Shown: positions 37,200 through 46,981, numbered from the stretch's first letter. The stretch is 64,000 nt of DNA from Daejeonella sp. JGW-45 (GCF_029360805.1 NZ_JARKNC010000008.1:496001-560000), one strand, 5' to 3'. Made by a program: numbers and translations. The notes: generated from the letters alone by a model not told the origin.

Positions 37200-38657
37200 A
37201 TGAGAATATTGAACTTAATATTGTTATTTATAAGCTTCAATGCTTATACGCAAAACATTGAAAAAAGTTCCATAAATCCCGGCGCTATCTCCGATACTTT
37301 AGAGATTATAGCACTTAATAATCAGGCATTTAAAGCTAGGTTAATTAATCCGGATATTACAATATCAAAAGCAAATAAAGCTCTAAAATTAGCTTTAAAG
37401 TTGGACTATACCAATGGGATTGCAGAGTCTTACAGGGTAATTGGAGTTGGGAAAAGTTATCAAAATTCGATTGACGCGGCTGTAGAAAATTATTTAAATG
37501 CTCTAACCTATTTTAAAAAAGGCAACAACCTGGAAGGTGAAGCAAAAATATATAATAACATAGGCAACCTTTACCGTGATATAGATACTCAAAAATCGCT
37601 TGATAATTTTAATAAAAGCTTACAAATCGCTAAAAAATTAAAAATCAATGACCTTATAGCAGGCCTGTATTTGAATATAGGCACGGCCTATCAAAAACTA
37701 AGAAATTATCCTAAAGCTCTCTCTTACTACAGGGTATGCTTGTCAATGTTCAAAGACTTAAACAATAAGATCGGCCTTATCCAAAGCCATCAAAACCTGG
37801 GAGTTTTATACCTTAACCTTAGGGAGTTCGAAAAGGCTGAGCAAAACCTTGAGGAAGCTTTATTTAAAGCTAAAGAAGAAAAATTAACTAATTCTCTGGC
37901 GGCCATAAACCTCACCCTCAGTTCAATTAATATTGCCCAAAATCAATTTAAAAAAGCGGAAGAAAATATCAGAGAAGGTCTGATCCACACCCGTTTGCTT
38001 AAAGATGCCAGGCTGGAGTACAATTACACCCTCATATCCTACCAGCTCGAAAATAAGCGCAAAAACTATTTCAAAGCGTTAAGTTATCTTCAGCGAGCTT
38101 ATAAGCTGGATAGCGTGCTTTATGCTAATAACATTTCAGACAAAATTAGTTTATTAGAATCTCAGCACGTACAACTGGAAAAACAACGGGAAAGTGAATT
38201 GATAATCGCCCGTCAGAAGTATACTCAGATACTATTCTGGGCTACCAGCATTGTAGCGTTACTGGCATTCTTCGTGATTTTCCTTCTGGTCAGGAACGTT
38301 AAAAAATCATCTCAGACGAACATGGAACTCACGCGGTTGAACAAGGAGGTATCCAAACAAAAAGACGACCTTGACCGTGCTAACCAAAACCTGGAAGAAC
38401 TCATTGAAGAGCGAACCATTGACCTAAAGAAGAAGAACAAGAAGCTCTCAGAGTACTCATCTCACCTTTCTCATCAAATCCGAAGCCCGGTTGCTACTTT
38501 AAAGGGACTTATGCTGCTTGAAAACGATGATCTGATTGATAATGAGGAATTTATTGAGCAAATGGAAAAATGCATCAACGATCTCGACGATAAGATCATT
38601 AATATCAATGAGAACTTAAATAACCCTGGTCGGTCAAGTTTAATAAACGAAGATTAA
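37200..38657 (+). CDS. TPR membrane protein with orphan DHp domain
   Basis: 485 residues from ATG 37200, chosen because MRILNLILLFISFNAYTQ is a signal peptide. Order: signal peptide, six or more TPR units (about 60-330) outside the cytoplasm, one transmembrane helix (about 343-363), a coiled coil (365-415), then a histidine-kinase dimerisation/phospho-acceptor segment (SHLSHQIRSPVATLKGLMLL, His425). The protein stops about 60 residues later, so the HATPase_c domain is absent. Such a protein could accept phosphate from another kinase or act as a dominant partner. A sensor for the small secreted peptides encoded divergently is an inference from position. Confidence 0.82.
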   Translation: MRILNLILLFISFNAYTQNIEKSSINPGAISDTLEIIALNNQAFKARLINPDITISKANKALKLALKLDYTNGIAESYRVIGVGKSYQNSIDAAVENYLNALTYFKKGNNLEGEAKIYNNIGNLYRDIDTQKSLDNFNKSLQIAKKLKINDLIAGLYLNIGTAYQKLRNYPKALSYYRVCLSMFKDLNNKIGLIQSHQNLGVLYLNLREFEKAEQNLEEALFKAKEEKLTNSLAAINLTLSSINIAQNQFKKAEENIREGLIHTRLLKDARLEYNYTLISYQLENKRKNYFKALSYLQRAYKLDSVLYANNISDKISLLESQHVQLEKQRESELIIARQKYTQILFWATSIVALLAFFVIFLLVRNVKKSSQTNMELTRLNKEVSKQKDDLDRANQNLEELIEERTIDLKKKNKKLSEYSSHLSHQIRSPVATLKGLMLLENDDLIDNEEFIEQMEKCINDLDDKIININENLNNPGRSSLINED

Positions 38658-38744
38658 GCTCACTTGTTTTCTAAACAATTTACGATTCAGAGAGGTGGCC
38701 CAGCCATATTCTCAAATCTCTTTAGTAATTTAGCGCAGAAAAAC

Positions 38745-38758
38745 AGGAGCGAAATTTG
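38745..38758 (+). promoter_or_regulatory. Shine-Dalgarno and TTG start of uvrD
   Basis: AGGAG (38745-38749) lies 6 nt before TTG 38756-38758. The codon starts MDYLDGLNPSQ, the normal helicase N-terminus, so the TTG is chosen. A strong purine Shine-Dalgarno is unusual in this window, where most starts lack one. Confidence 0.7.
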
Positions 38759-41026
38759 GATTATTTAGACGGCTTAAACCCTTCACAAAAGGCGGCGGTA
38801 GAACAGACGGAAGGGCCAGTGATGATTGTAGCGGGAGCCGGCTCAGGTAAAACCCGGGTTATTACATACCGCGTTGCTCATCTCATTCGTAAAGGGATTG
38901 ACCCTTTTAATATTCTGGTACTTACTTTTACGAATAAGGCTGCCAAAGAAATGCGTGAACGCATTATGAAGGTGGTTGGAGCTGAAGCTAAAAATATCTG
39001 GATGGGCACCTTCCATTCGGTTTTTGCCAAACTTCTCAGAGTCGAAGCACAGAAAATCGGCTATCCGAATAACTTTACTATTTACGATACAGACGATAGC
39101 AAAAGCCTCATAAGGGCTATCCTGAAAGAACTTCAACTGGACGACAAATTATACAATGCAAATTTCGTTTACAATCGAATATCGTCTTCAAAAAATAATC
39201 TGATCTCCCCTGCCGAATACCTGCAAAATGAGCACATTCAAGCTGAGGATTTGTCATCCGGACGAGGGAAAATGGGGGAGATTTACCAGATATACTCCCA
39301 AAGATGTTATAAGGCAGGTGCAATGGATTTCGACGACCTTCTTTATAAAACAAATGTATTATTAAGGGAACACCCTGATGTACTTTACAAATATCAAAAC
39401 AAGTTTAGGTACCTGATGGTAGACGAGTACCAGGATACTAATTTTTCGCAGTACCTGATCGTAAAAAAGCTAGCCGCAAATAACGAGAACATTTGTGTTG
39501 TCGGTGACGATGCCCAGAGCATTTATGCCTTCCGGGGAGCGAATATCCAGAATATCCTTAATTTTGAAAGGGATTACCCGGACCTGAAAATCTTTAAGCT
39601 TGAACAAAACTACCGTTCAACCAAAAACATTGTTAATGTTGCCAACAGCATTATAGCCAATAACAAAAATCAGCTCAAAAAATCTGTTTTCTCTGAGAAC
39701 GAAGAGGGAGATAAAATTAAAGTTTCAAGAGCCTTCAGTGATAATGAAGAAGGAAAAATAGTTGCAGAAGCTATTGCACAGGAACAGGCTGTGAAAGGTT
39801 CAAGATATAGTGATTTTGCTGTCCTATACCGGACCAATGCTCAATCCAGAGCTATGGAGGAATCGCTGCGAAAACTAAACGTTCCATATAAAATATACGG
39901 CGGCACTTCTTTTTATCAACGGAAGGAGATAAAAGATCTGATCGCCTATTTCAGGATCACCTTCAATCCTAATGATGAAGAAGCTATAAAAAGGGTCATT
40001 AACTATCCGCGCCGGGGTATTGGCGATACTACTATTGAAAGGATTATTATAGCCGCTGACCAGCATAATATTACTTTATGGGAAGTTATTTCTGAAGCAC
40101 ACCGTTATCTTGATGCAAGAAGTGCGACAGCTGTCAGCAATTTTGCATTAATGATTCAGAGCTTTCAGGTCATGACCAAAACTCATTCGGCTTATGATAC
40201 TGCCCTGCATATTGCCCAACATTCCACTATATTAAAAGACCTGTATTCAGATAAATCGATAGAAGGATTGAGCCGGTATGAAAACATCCAGGAACTCCTG
40301 AATGGTATCAAAGAATTCAGTGAACGCGAGGATATTGAAGAAAAGGGCTTAGATGTCTTCATGCAGGACGTTGCCTTGCTCACCAATGATGATAACGATA
40401 AGAATCCCAATGCCGACACAGTATCTCTCATGACGATACACTCCGCCAAAGGACTCGAATTCGACAACGTTTTTGTTGTAGGACTCGAGGAAAATCTTTT
40501 CCCGTCACAAATGTCTTTGAGCTCACGTAGTGACCTCGAAGAAGAAAGACGTTTATTTTATGTTGCAATTACACGAGCGGGAAAAAAGCTCACCCTATCT
40601 TATGCGACCTCAAGATATCGCTGGGGAACTTTAACGAGCTGCGAACCAAGTCGGTTTATAGATGAGATCGATGCAAGTTACCTTGAACTCGATTTCAAAC
40701 CGAAACAAATAAATACGGGCAACCCCTTCTTCGATGGGGAAAGGTCGGCGTGGCAGCAAAAAGAATCATTCACCAAGCCTAAACCTGCGTCCGCTGTTAA
40801 AACAACTTCGATATTACCGAAGGCTCACGTACCGAGCGCAAATTTTGCCCCGTCCGATACGTCGGGTCTGCAGGTTGGCATGGAAGTGGAACACGAACGC
40901 TTTGGCTTTGGCAAAGTTATAAACCTGGAAGGCAGTAAACCTGATGTTAAAGCCACTATCTTTTTTAAAGATTTAGGACAGAAGCAATTATTGTTAAAAT
41001 TTGCTAAATTGAAAATTGTTAAATAA
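38756..41026 (+). CDS. uvrD: UvrD/PcrA-type DNA helicase
   Basis: 756 residues with a TTG start. Superfamily-1A motifs: LNPSQKAAV (Q motif), AGAGSGKT (Walker A), LTFTNKAA, DEYQDTN (motif II), GDDAQSIY (III), LEQNYRS (IV), LMTIHSAKGLEF (V) and VAITRA (VI). A Tudor-like domain lies at the end (VGMEVEHERFGFGKVI). It unwinds 3'-5' in nucleotide excision and mismatch repair and removes RecA. It is a single gene followed after 64 nt by a DUF4290 gene, probably one transcript. Confidence 0.96.
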   Translation: MDYLDGLNPSQKAAVEQTEGPVMIVAGAGSGKTRVITYRVAHLIRKGIDPFNILVLTFTNKAAKEMRERIMKVVGAEAKNIWMGTFHSVFAKLLRVEAQKIGYPNNFTIYDTDDSKSLIRAILKELQLDDKLYNANFVYNRISSSKNNLISPAEYLQNEHIQAEDLSSGRGKMGEIYQIYSQRCYKAGAMDFDDLLYKTNVLLREHPDVLYKYQNKFRYLMVDEYQDTNFSQYLIVKKLAANNENICVVGDDAQSIYAFRGANIQNILNFERDYPDLKIFKLEQNYRSTKNIVNVANSIIANNKNQLKKSVFSENEEGDKIKVSRAFSDNEEGKIVAEAIAQEQAVKGSRYSDFAVLYRTNAQSRAMEESLRKLNVPYKIYGGTSFYQRKEIKDLIAYFRITFNPNDEEAIKRVINYPRRGIGDTTIERIIIAADQHNITLWEVISEAHRYLDARSATAVSNFALMIQSFQVMTKTHSAYDTALHIAQHSTILKDLYSDKSIEGLSRYENIQELLNGIKEFSEREDIEEKGLDVFMQDVALLTNDDNDKNPNADTVSLMTIHSAKGLEFDNVFVVGLEENLFPSQMSLSSRSDLEEERRLFYVAITRAGKKLTLSYATSRYRWGTLTSCEPSRFIDEIDASYLELDFKPKQINTGNPFFDGERSAWQQKESFTKPKPASAVKTTSILPKAHVPSANFAPSDTSGLQVGMEVEHERFGFGKVINLEGSKPDVKATIFFKDLGQKQLLLKFAKLKIVK

Positions 41027-41090
41027 AACCAAAATGCCGCTCTGTTGCTCCAAAACCACATGTTTGAGCTAGCGGAAATAACGAATCGCC

Positions 41091-41780
41091 ATGACATTTG
41101 ATTATAATACCACCAGGAAAAAGCTGATTCTTGCCGAATACGGACGAAATGTGCAGAATATGGTTAAATATATCGTCGACCTTCCAACCAAGGATGAACG
41201 CAATCGGTATGCACAAGTCGTTATCGACCTGATGGGCTTTTTAAACCCGCACTTACGTGATGTCGCTGACTTCAAACATAAACTTTGGGATCATCTGCAC
41301 ATTATCTCAGATTTTAAAATAGACGTTGACTCGCCTTATCCAAAGCCTTCAGAGGACGCCATCCGTTTTAAGCCGGCTCCGCTTTCTTATCCCCAGCAGC
41401 GGATTAAATATAAACACTACGGCAAAACGGTCGAACTGATGATCAGCCGGGCCAAGGCAATTGAGGATCCGCAAAGAAAGCAGCTTATGATCCAGTCAAT
41501 AGCGAATTTTATGAAAATGGCTTATGTGACATGGAATAAAGATAGCGTCGCTGATGAAACCATTATTAAAGACCTTCGCGAAATGTCCAATGGCGCCTTG
41601 CAGTTAGAAGACAACGTCAACCTGCAGCGTATTGAGGTTCGTCAAACGAATCCTGCAAGCCGGCAGCGAAACAGTAATCAGAACAACAAGAACCGTCAAA
41701 ACAGCAACAGTAATAACCGGAATAACCCAGGCAGTTCAAACCGTCAGAGGTCAAATAATTCCGGAGGTAAAAGATATTAG
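41091..41780 (+). CDS. DUF4290 protein with Asn-rich tail
   Basis: 229 residues. The helical DUF4290 core (about 1-175, e.g. LAEYGRNVQNMVKYI and DFKHKLWDHLHIIS) is Bacteroidota-specific. The last ~45 residues are a low-complexity Asn/Ser/Arg tail that is basic and likely disordered, suggesting nucleic-acid or protein contact. It sits directly upstream of murA, an order also seen in relatives. Function unknown. Confidence 0.88.
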   Translation: MTFDYNTTRKKLILAEYGRNVQNMVKYIVDLPTKDERNRYAQVVIDLMGFLNPHLRDVADFKHKLWDHLHIISDFKIDVDSPYPKPSEDAIRFKPAPLSYPQQRIKYKHYGKTVELMISRAKAIEDPQRKQLMIQSIANFMKMAYVTWNKDSVADETIIKDLREMSNGALQLEDNVNLQRIEVRQTNPASRQRNSNQNNKNRQNSNSNNRNNPGSSNRQRSNNSGGKRY

Positions 41781-41912
41781 TGAGGTTAACAATGAAATGA
41801 GGTTAATGGCATTGAGCAATGAGCTGTGAAAGATGAGCTTCCACCATGTCATTAAAAAAGATTATATATTAAATAATAACAGAGCTCACAGCTCAATGCC
41901 CATAGCCCATAG
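41781..41912. repeat. Intergenic word-like repeat before murA
   Basis: The spacer holds related words in both orientations: AATGGCATTGAGCAATGAGCTGTGA on the left and CAGAGCTCACAGCTCAATGCCCATAGCCCATAG on the right. The arms GAGCTGTGA / TCACAGCTC pair. No gene or consensus promoter is seen. The murA start follows immediately. Confidence 0.55.
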
Positions 41913-43238
41913 ATGAACGCATTTGAAATTGTTGGTGGAAAACCGTTAAAAGGAGAAATCATCCCGCAAGGAGCGAAAAACGAAGCATTGCAAATTATTT
42001 CGGCCGTTCTTCTGACCTCCGAGAAGATAACGATCAGCAACATTCCTGATATCAAAGATGTGAATAAGCTAATCGAGCTGATTGGAGATTTAGGAGTTAC
42101 AGTTGAGCGTCTAAACAAAGACACCTATACGTTTGAAGCTAAAGATATCGATCTTGATTTTTTCCATTCTGAATCATTTCGCTCAAAGGGAGGTAGTCTG
42201 AGAGGATCAATTATGATTGTCGGTCCATTACTGGCACGTTTTGGGAAAGCGGCGATTCCCAAGCCTGGCGGCGACAAAATTGGTAGAAGACGGCTTGACA
42301 CACACTTTCTTGGTTTTGAAAAGCTTGGAGCCAGATTCATCTACGATAAAAAGACCAATTTCTTTAATGTTGATGCAAGTGATTTGAGAGGAGCTTATAT
42401 TCTCCTGGATGAAGCCTCTGTGACCGGAACCGCTAACGTGGTTATGGCTGCGGTGCTCGCTAAGGGGGTAACCACCATATATAATGCCGCATGCGAACCA
42501 TATCTGCAGCAATTGTGTAAGATGCTTAACCGCATGGGCGCAAAGATAACCGGGGTTGGCTCAAATCTGCTGACGATCGAGGGTGTCAAAAGACTGGGGG
42601 GAACAGAACATAGACTGCTTCCTGATATGATCGAGATAGGATCTTTCATTGGTTTAGCGGCAATGACGGAATCGGAGATTACGATCAAGGATGTTAAATT
42701 CCAGGAACTGGGCATGATCCCGGAAGTTTTCAGGAAACTCGGAATTCAATTCGAACTTCGGGGTGATGATATTTACATCCCTTCCCAGAAGCATTATGAA
42801 GTTGATACTTTCATAGATGGATCGATAATGACAATAGCCGACGCGCCATGGCCGGGTTTTACACCCGATCTGCTGAGTATCATGCTGGTAGTTGCAACAC
42901 AAGCGAAAGGCAATGTATTGATCCACCAAAAGATGTTCGAAAGCCGTCTCTTCTTTGTTGATAAACTGATTGACATGGGCGCCCAGATCATTCTATGTGA
43001 TCCGCATCGTGCTACAGTAATAGGTCTGGACAAAAAAGTAAAGCTTCGCGGAATATCGATGACATCACCTGATATTCGGGCCGGAGTATCCTTGCTTATT
43101 GCTGCGCTCTCTGCACAGGGTACATCCACTATATTCAATATCGAACAAATAGAACGAGGCTATCAGGATATAGACATCCGATTGCGGACACTAGGGGCAA
43201 ATATAAAACGTATTACGGCTACTGATAGCGGGCATTAG
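41913..43238 (+). CDS. murA: UDP-GlcNAc 1-carboxyvinyltransferase, Asp-type active site
   Basis: 441 residues, normal MurA length. The two-domain repeat is intact (GAKNEALQIISAVLL near the start, substrate-binding Lys22-Asn23). The active-site loop reads PKPGGDKIGRRRLDTHF: Asp121 stands where E. coli has Cys115. The enzyme transfers enolpyruvate from PEP to UDP-GlcNAc, the first step of peptidoglycan synthesis. MurA enzymes with Asp at this site (Mycobacterium, Chlamydia) are insensitive to fosfomycin, and the same is expected here. It follows DUF4290 and a repeat spacer and is convergent with the CBS-type synthase. Confidence 0.96.
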   Translation: MNAFEIVGGKPLKGEIIPQGAKNEALQIISAVLLTSEKITISNIPDIKDVNKLIELIGDLGVTVERLNKDTYTFEAKDIDLDFFHSESFRSKGGSLRGSIMIVGPLLARFGKAAIPKPGGDKIGRRRLDTHFLGFEKLGARFIYDKKTNFFNVDASDLRGAYILLDEASVTGTANVVMAAVLAKGVTTIYNAACEPYLQQLCKMLNRMGAKITGVGSNLLTIEGVKRLGGTEHRLLPDMIEIGSFIGLAAMTESEITIKDVKFQELGMIPEVFRKLGIQFELRGDDIYIPSQKHYEVDTFIDGSIMTIADAPWPGFTPDLLSIMLVVATQAKGNVLIHQKMFESRLFFVDKLIDMGAQIILCDPHRATVIGLDKKVKLRGISMTSPDIRAGVSLLIAALSAQGTSTIFNIEQIERGYQDIDIRLRTLGANIKRITATDSGH

Positions 43239-43261
43239 ACGTCAGATAGTCAGTGAAGGTA

Positions 43262-43364
43262 AACGGTAATCAGTAATCAGTAATCAGTAATGAGTGCCAC
43301 CGATTACAACTTTTTACTGAATACTGATTACTTCTTTTTTACTGAATACTGATCACTTCTTTAC
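43262..43364. repeat. TAATCAG-type intergenic inverted repeat
   Basis: Left: three tandem TAATCAG units followed by TAATGAG. Right: two copies of TTTTTACTGAATACTGATTACTTC (43311-43365), inverted relative to the left block. It fills the gap between convergent murA and the CBS-type gene and probably folds into a long imperfect hairpin. Confidence 0.65.
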
Positions 43365-44726
43365 TCAGGCTGAAATCGCATTGATAATATCATATTGAGT
43401 AATAATCTCGATCTTTCCTTCTTCATCTTCAACAAGGACTGCCATATTATCCTTGTTTATTATGGAAGATATCTTATCCACTGATGTATTGATATCTATA
43501 AACGGAAAGGATGCTGTCATGATTTCTTTCACACTCCCTGATTTCAGGCCCGGATTCTCCAACACTGAGTTAAGAATGTCGCTTTCCGTTAATTTTCCAA
43601 TGATCATTCCCTGCTGGGTCACCGGAATTTGAGATATATTCAGAGACTTAATTGTATTTATAGCTTCCAGAACTGATTTTTCACAATCGATTGTAATAAT
43701 ATCCTGCCGCTCGCGCCTGTTTAAAATAGATTTTGCTGTTAGCTTCTCGTCTGTGAGAAACCCTCTCTCCCGCAGCCAGTCTTCATTGTACATCTTGGCC
43801 ATATACCTCGAGCCATGATCGTGAAAAATAATCACCACCAGATCTTCCTCCCTTAACTCATTCTTCAACTGCAGCAGCCCGGCAACAGCAGAACCCGCAG
43901 AGTTACCTGCAAAAATCCCTTCCTTTCTGGCTATCTCACGAGTCATTAAAGCCGCATCCTTATCGGTCACCTTTTCAAACCGGTCAATTACATCGAAGTC
44001 CACATTCTTAGGTAAAAAATCTTCACCTATGCCCTCAGTTATATACGGATATATCTCATTCTTATCAAACTCGCCGGTCTCCTTGTATTTCTTAAACACA
44101 GAGCCATAGGTATCGATACCCCAAACTTTGATATTGGGATTCTTTTCCTTCAAATATTTACCTGCACCAGAAATAGTTCCCCCGGTACCCACACCAACTA
44201 CCAAATGCGTAATTTTACCTCCCGTTTGTTCCCAGATCTCCGGCCCTGTTTGTTCGTAATGAGCTCTTGTATTTGAAAGGTTATCATATTGGTTGGGCTT
44301 CCATGAATTAGGCACCTCACGCTCAAGACGCGTTGAAACAGAATAGTATGATCTTGGATCCTCTGGCTCTACGTTCGTAGGGCACACGATTACTTCAGCT
44401 CCGAATGCACGCAGCGCGTCCACTTTCTCCTTGGATTGCTTGTCCGTTGTGGTAAAGATACATTTGTAACCTTTGATCACTGCTGCAATGGCCAGGCCCA
44501 TCCCGGTATTACCCGATGTTCCCTCGATTATAGTTCCGCCAGGCTTTAGTCTTCCGTCTCTTTCTGCATCTTCGATCATTTTAACAGCCATCCTGTCCTT
44601 AATAGAATTTCCTGGATTTGTTGTTTCAATTTTAGCCAATACAGTAGCTTTAACATCTTTCGTTATCGCATTTAATTTGACCAAAGGAGTATTTCCTATA
44701 GTTTCAAGAATATTGTTGTACCACAT
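43365..44726 (-). CDS. Cystathionine beta-synthase / cysteine synthase with CBS domains
   Basis: 453 residues from ATG 44726. Fold-type II PLP domain: Lys43 in NPGNSIKDRM, substrate loop GTSGNTG (69-75) and GVGTGGTISG. The C-terminal ~120 residues are a CBS-domain pair (ILNRRERQDIITID, and DINTSVDKISSI). The architecture matches cystathionine beta-synthase. No S-adenosylmethionine site can be confirmed by eye, so cysteine synthase activity is also possible. A single gene in a spacer of about 100 nt. Confidence 0.9.
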   Translation of the reverse strand: MWYNNILETIGNTPLVKLNAITKDVKATVLAKIETTNPGNSIKDRMAVKMIEDAERDGRLKPGGTIIEGTSGNTGMGLAIAAVIKGYKCIFTTTDKQSKEKVDALRAFGAEVIVCPTNVEPEDPRSYYSVSTRLEREVPNSWKPNQYDNLSNTRAHYEQTGPEIWEQTGGKITHLVVGVGTGGTISGAGKYLKEKNPNIKVWGIDTYGSVFKKYKETGEFDKNEIYPYITEGIGEDFLPKNVDFDVIDRFEKVTDKDAALMTREIARKEGIFAGNSAGSAVAGLLQLKNELREEDLVVIIFHDHGSRYMAKMYNEDWLRERGFLTDEKLTAKSILNRRERQDIITIDCEKSVLEAINTIKSLNISQIPVTQQGMIIGKLTESDILNSVLENPGLKSGSVKEIMTASFPFIDINTSVDKISSIINKDNMAVLVEDEEGKIEIITQYDIINAISA

Positions 44727-44826
44727 AATAACGAATTTAAGGAAATAAGACAGAAGCAGCATTTTAAATGCCAAAACCGGATACCCGCTTTCTGCACTTT
44801 AGCCCTAATTAAAGTTTGGAGCATTC

Positions 44827-45693
44827 TCAGAATCGGAGATGTTTTACGGTAAGACCATTGTTGATCAATTGCATCAGGGAGTCAATTCCAATTCTTAAAT
44901 GAGTTTCTACATATTGCTCAGTAACCTTTGAATCACTCTCCGCGGTTTTAACACCCTCGGGGATCATAGGCTGGTCAGATACGAGCAACAATGCCCCTGT
45001 CGGAATCTTATTAGCAAAACCTGTAGTAAATATTGTCGCGGTTTCCATATCCACAGCCATCGCACGAAGCCCCTTTAAATATTTTTTAAACACTTTATCA
45101 TGTTCCCAGACACGCCGGTTGGTTGTGTAAACAGTTCCCGTCCAGTAATCACGTGAATGGTCACGGATGGTCGTTGATATCGCCTTTTGCAAAGCGAATG
45201 AAGGCAATGCGGGCACCTCGGGCGGAAAATAATCGTTCGAGGTACCTTCTCCCCGTATCGCCGCAATTGGCAGGATGAGATGGCCTATATCGTTCTTCTT
45301 CTTTAACCCGCCGCATTTTCCAAGAAACAGCACAGCTTTAGGCTTGATCGCAGTAAGAAGGTCCATCATCGTTGCTGCCATCGGACTGCCCATTCCAAAA
45401 TTTATCAGGGTTATGCCGTTTGCGGAAACACTTTGCATGGGTTTATCCAGACCGACTATCGGAGCGTCGTCGTGCCATTCTGAGAATAGATTTACATAGC
45501 GCGAAAAATTGGTCAAAATGATAAAATCTGTGAAGTCCGCAAGAGGCCTGCCAGTATATCTGGGCAGCCAGTTGGTCACTATATCCTCTTTATTTTTGAG
45601 CCCGGGCTTAACCGGAGACTCAACTTCCTTATTCTTCTTAGGTTTTACTGCTCCATCAACAGGATCCTTTTTTACTGCTTTCTCTTCGTTCAT
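44827..45693 (-). CDS. amn: AMP nucleosidase, short Bacteroidota form
   Basis: 288 residues. The phosphorylase-like core has INFGMGSPMAATM, FLGKCGGLKKKNDIGHL and AVDMETAT, the nucleoside-binding signature. It cleaves AMP to adenine and ribose 5-phosphate. It lacks the long N-terminal domain of E. coli Amn, as usual in Bacteroidota. It has an extra ~35-residue Lys/Pro-rich N-terminus (KKDPVDGAVKPKKNK) before NWLPRYTGR, where the family normally begins; that part is probably disordered. It is separated from clpX by a terminator. Confidence 0.9.
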   Translation of the reverse strand: MNEEKAVKKDPVDGAVKPKKNKEVESPVKPGLKNKEDIVTNWLPRYTGRPLADFTDFIILTNFSRYVNLFSEWHDDAPIVGLDKPMQSVSANGITLINFGMGSPMAATMMDLLTAIKPKAVLFLGKCGGLKKKNDIGHLILPIAAIRGEGTSNDYFPPEVPALPSFALQKAISTTIRDHSRDYWTGTVYTTNRRVWEHDKVFKKYLKGLRAMAVDMETATIFTTGFANKIPTGALLLVSDQPMIPEGVKTAESDSKVTEQYVETHLRIGIDSLMQLINNGLTVKHLRF

Positions 45694-45712
45694 AACTTAA
45701 TTTTTTGTGTAC

Positions 45713-45743
45713 AAAAAACCCCCGATTAAATCGGGGGCTCTTT
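45713..45743 (-). terminator. Terminator of the clpX transcript
   Basis: CCCCCGAT / ATCGGGGG, an 8-bp GC-rich stem with a TAA loop. On the minus strand a T6 run follows. It stands directly after the clpX stop. Confidence 0.85.
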
Positions 45744-46981
45744 TATGCTACTTTTAATTTCTTAAGGTCGGATTTTTCAAATTTATCCGTTGCATAATCG
45801 AGGGTTATGAACAGCTCCTTCGTATTCTTCCCCGAGGGAGTCTCATACATGGCATCGATCATTATAGCTTCACAAATAGACCGGAGTCCCCTTGCGCCTA
45901 ATTTAAATTCCATCGCTTTATCCACAATAAATTCCATTACAGCTTTATCGAAGTCGAGCTTTACATTCTCATACTCAAACAACTTCTTATACTGCTTGAT
46001 AAGGGAATTTTTAGGTTCTGTAAGAATACTTAAAAGGGTTTCCCTGTCCAGCGGGTTCAAGTGTGTGATAACAGGCAAACGGCCAATCAGCTCCGGAATA
46101 AGACCAAAAGATTTAAGATCCTGTGGCGTGATGTACTTATATAGATTTTTCAGATCAATGTTCAGATCCTCTTTATCCACTTTATAACCTACTGTTTGCG
46201 TGCGCAACCTGTTAGCGATCTTCTTATCGATACCATCGAAAGCACCACCACAAATGAACAGAATGTTATTCGTGTTCACAGCTATCATCTTCTGGTCGGG
46301 GTGCTTTCTTCCACCCTGTGGCGGTACGTTAACAATAGTCCCTTCTAATATCTTCAATAAGGCCTGCTGCACTCCCTCACCCGAAACATCACGGGTAATT
46401 GAAGGATTATCACTTTTACGCGCAATCTTGTCAACCTCATCGATGTAAACGATTCCACGCTCTGCAGCAGTTACATCATAATCAGCAGCCTGAAGCAAAC
46501 GCGTTAAGATACTTTCCACATCCTCCCCTACATATCCGGCTTCTGTCAGAACAGTGGCATCACAGATACAGAAAGGAACGTTTAAAACACGGGCGATAGT
46601 CTTAGCTAAAAGGGTCTTACCTGTCCCTGTTTCCCCCACCATGATAATGTTGGATTTTTCGATCTCCACTTCGTCTTTGCCGATTTTCTGATTAAGACGC
46701 TTATAATGATTATATACGGCTACCGATAATACTTTTTTTGCCTGATCCTGACCAATAACATACTGATCAAGGTGAGACTTAATCTCAAGCGGCTTTAAAA
46801 GCGTTTCAAATGTTTGAGTGGACTTGGTCTTACGGACATTAAGCTCCTCTGCCAGAATCTGATTAGCCTGTGCGACACATTTGTCACAAATATGGGCATC
46901 AAGGCCAGCGATCAACATCAGCGTGTCCTGCTTTCCCGAGCCGCAGAATGAACACTTAATATCTTTATTTCCTTTACTCAT
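45743..46981 (-). CDS. clpX: ClpX unfoldase ATPase
   Basis: 412 residues. The N-terminal zinc-binding domain has two CxxC motifs (CSFCGSG and CDKC). AAA+ motifs: Walker A GETGTGKT, Walker [11 protein letters not shown], sensor/Arg region and an IGF-like loop after it (LIGRLPVI). It feeds unfolded substrates to ClpP. Its ATG overlaps the clpP stop by 1 nt (TAATG). Confidence 0.97.
   Translation of the reverse strand: MSKGNKDIKCSFCGSGKQDTLMLIAGLDAHICDKCVAQANQILAEELNVRKTKSTQTFETLLKPLEIKSHLDQYVIGQDQAKKVLSVAVYNHYKRLNQKIGKDEVEIEKSNIIMVGETGTGKTLLAKTIARVLNVPFCICDATVLTEAGYVGEDVESILTRLLQAADYDVTAAERGIVYIDEVDKIARKSDNPSITRDVSGEGVQQALLKILEGTIVNVPPQGGRKHPDQKMIAVNTNNILFICGGAFDGIDKKIANRLRTQTVGYKVDKEDLNIDLKNLYKYITPQDLKSFGLIPELIGRLPVITHLNPLDRETLLSILTEPKNSLIKQYKKLFEYENVKLDFDKAVMEFIVDKAMEFKLGARGLRSICEAIMIDAMYETPSGKNTKELFITLDYATDKFEKSDLKKLKVA

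Noticed and set aside
43262-43364. Tandem TAATCAG and paired TTTTTACTGAATAC units as a CRISPR-like array
   Set aside because: Repeats are contiguous, unequal and inverted, with no spacers of constant length and no cas genes.
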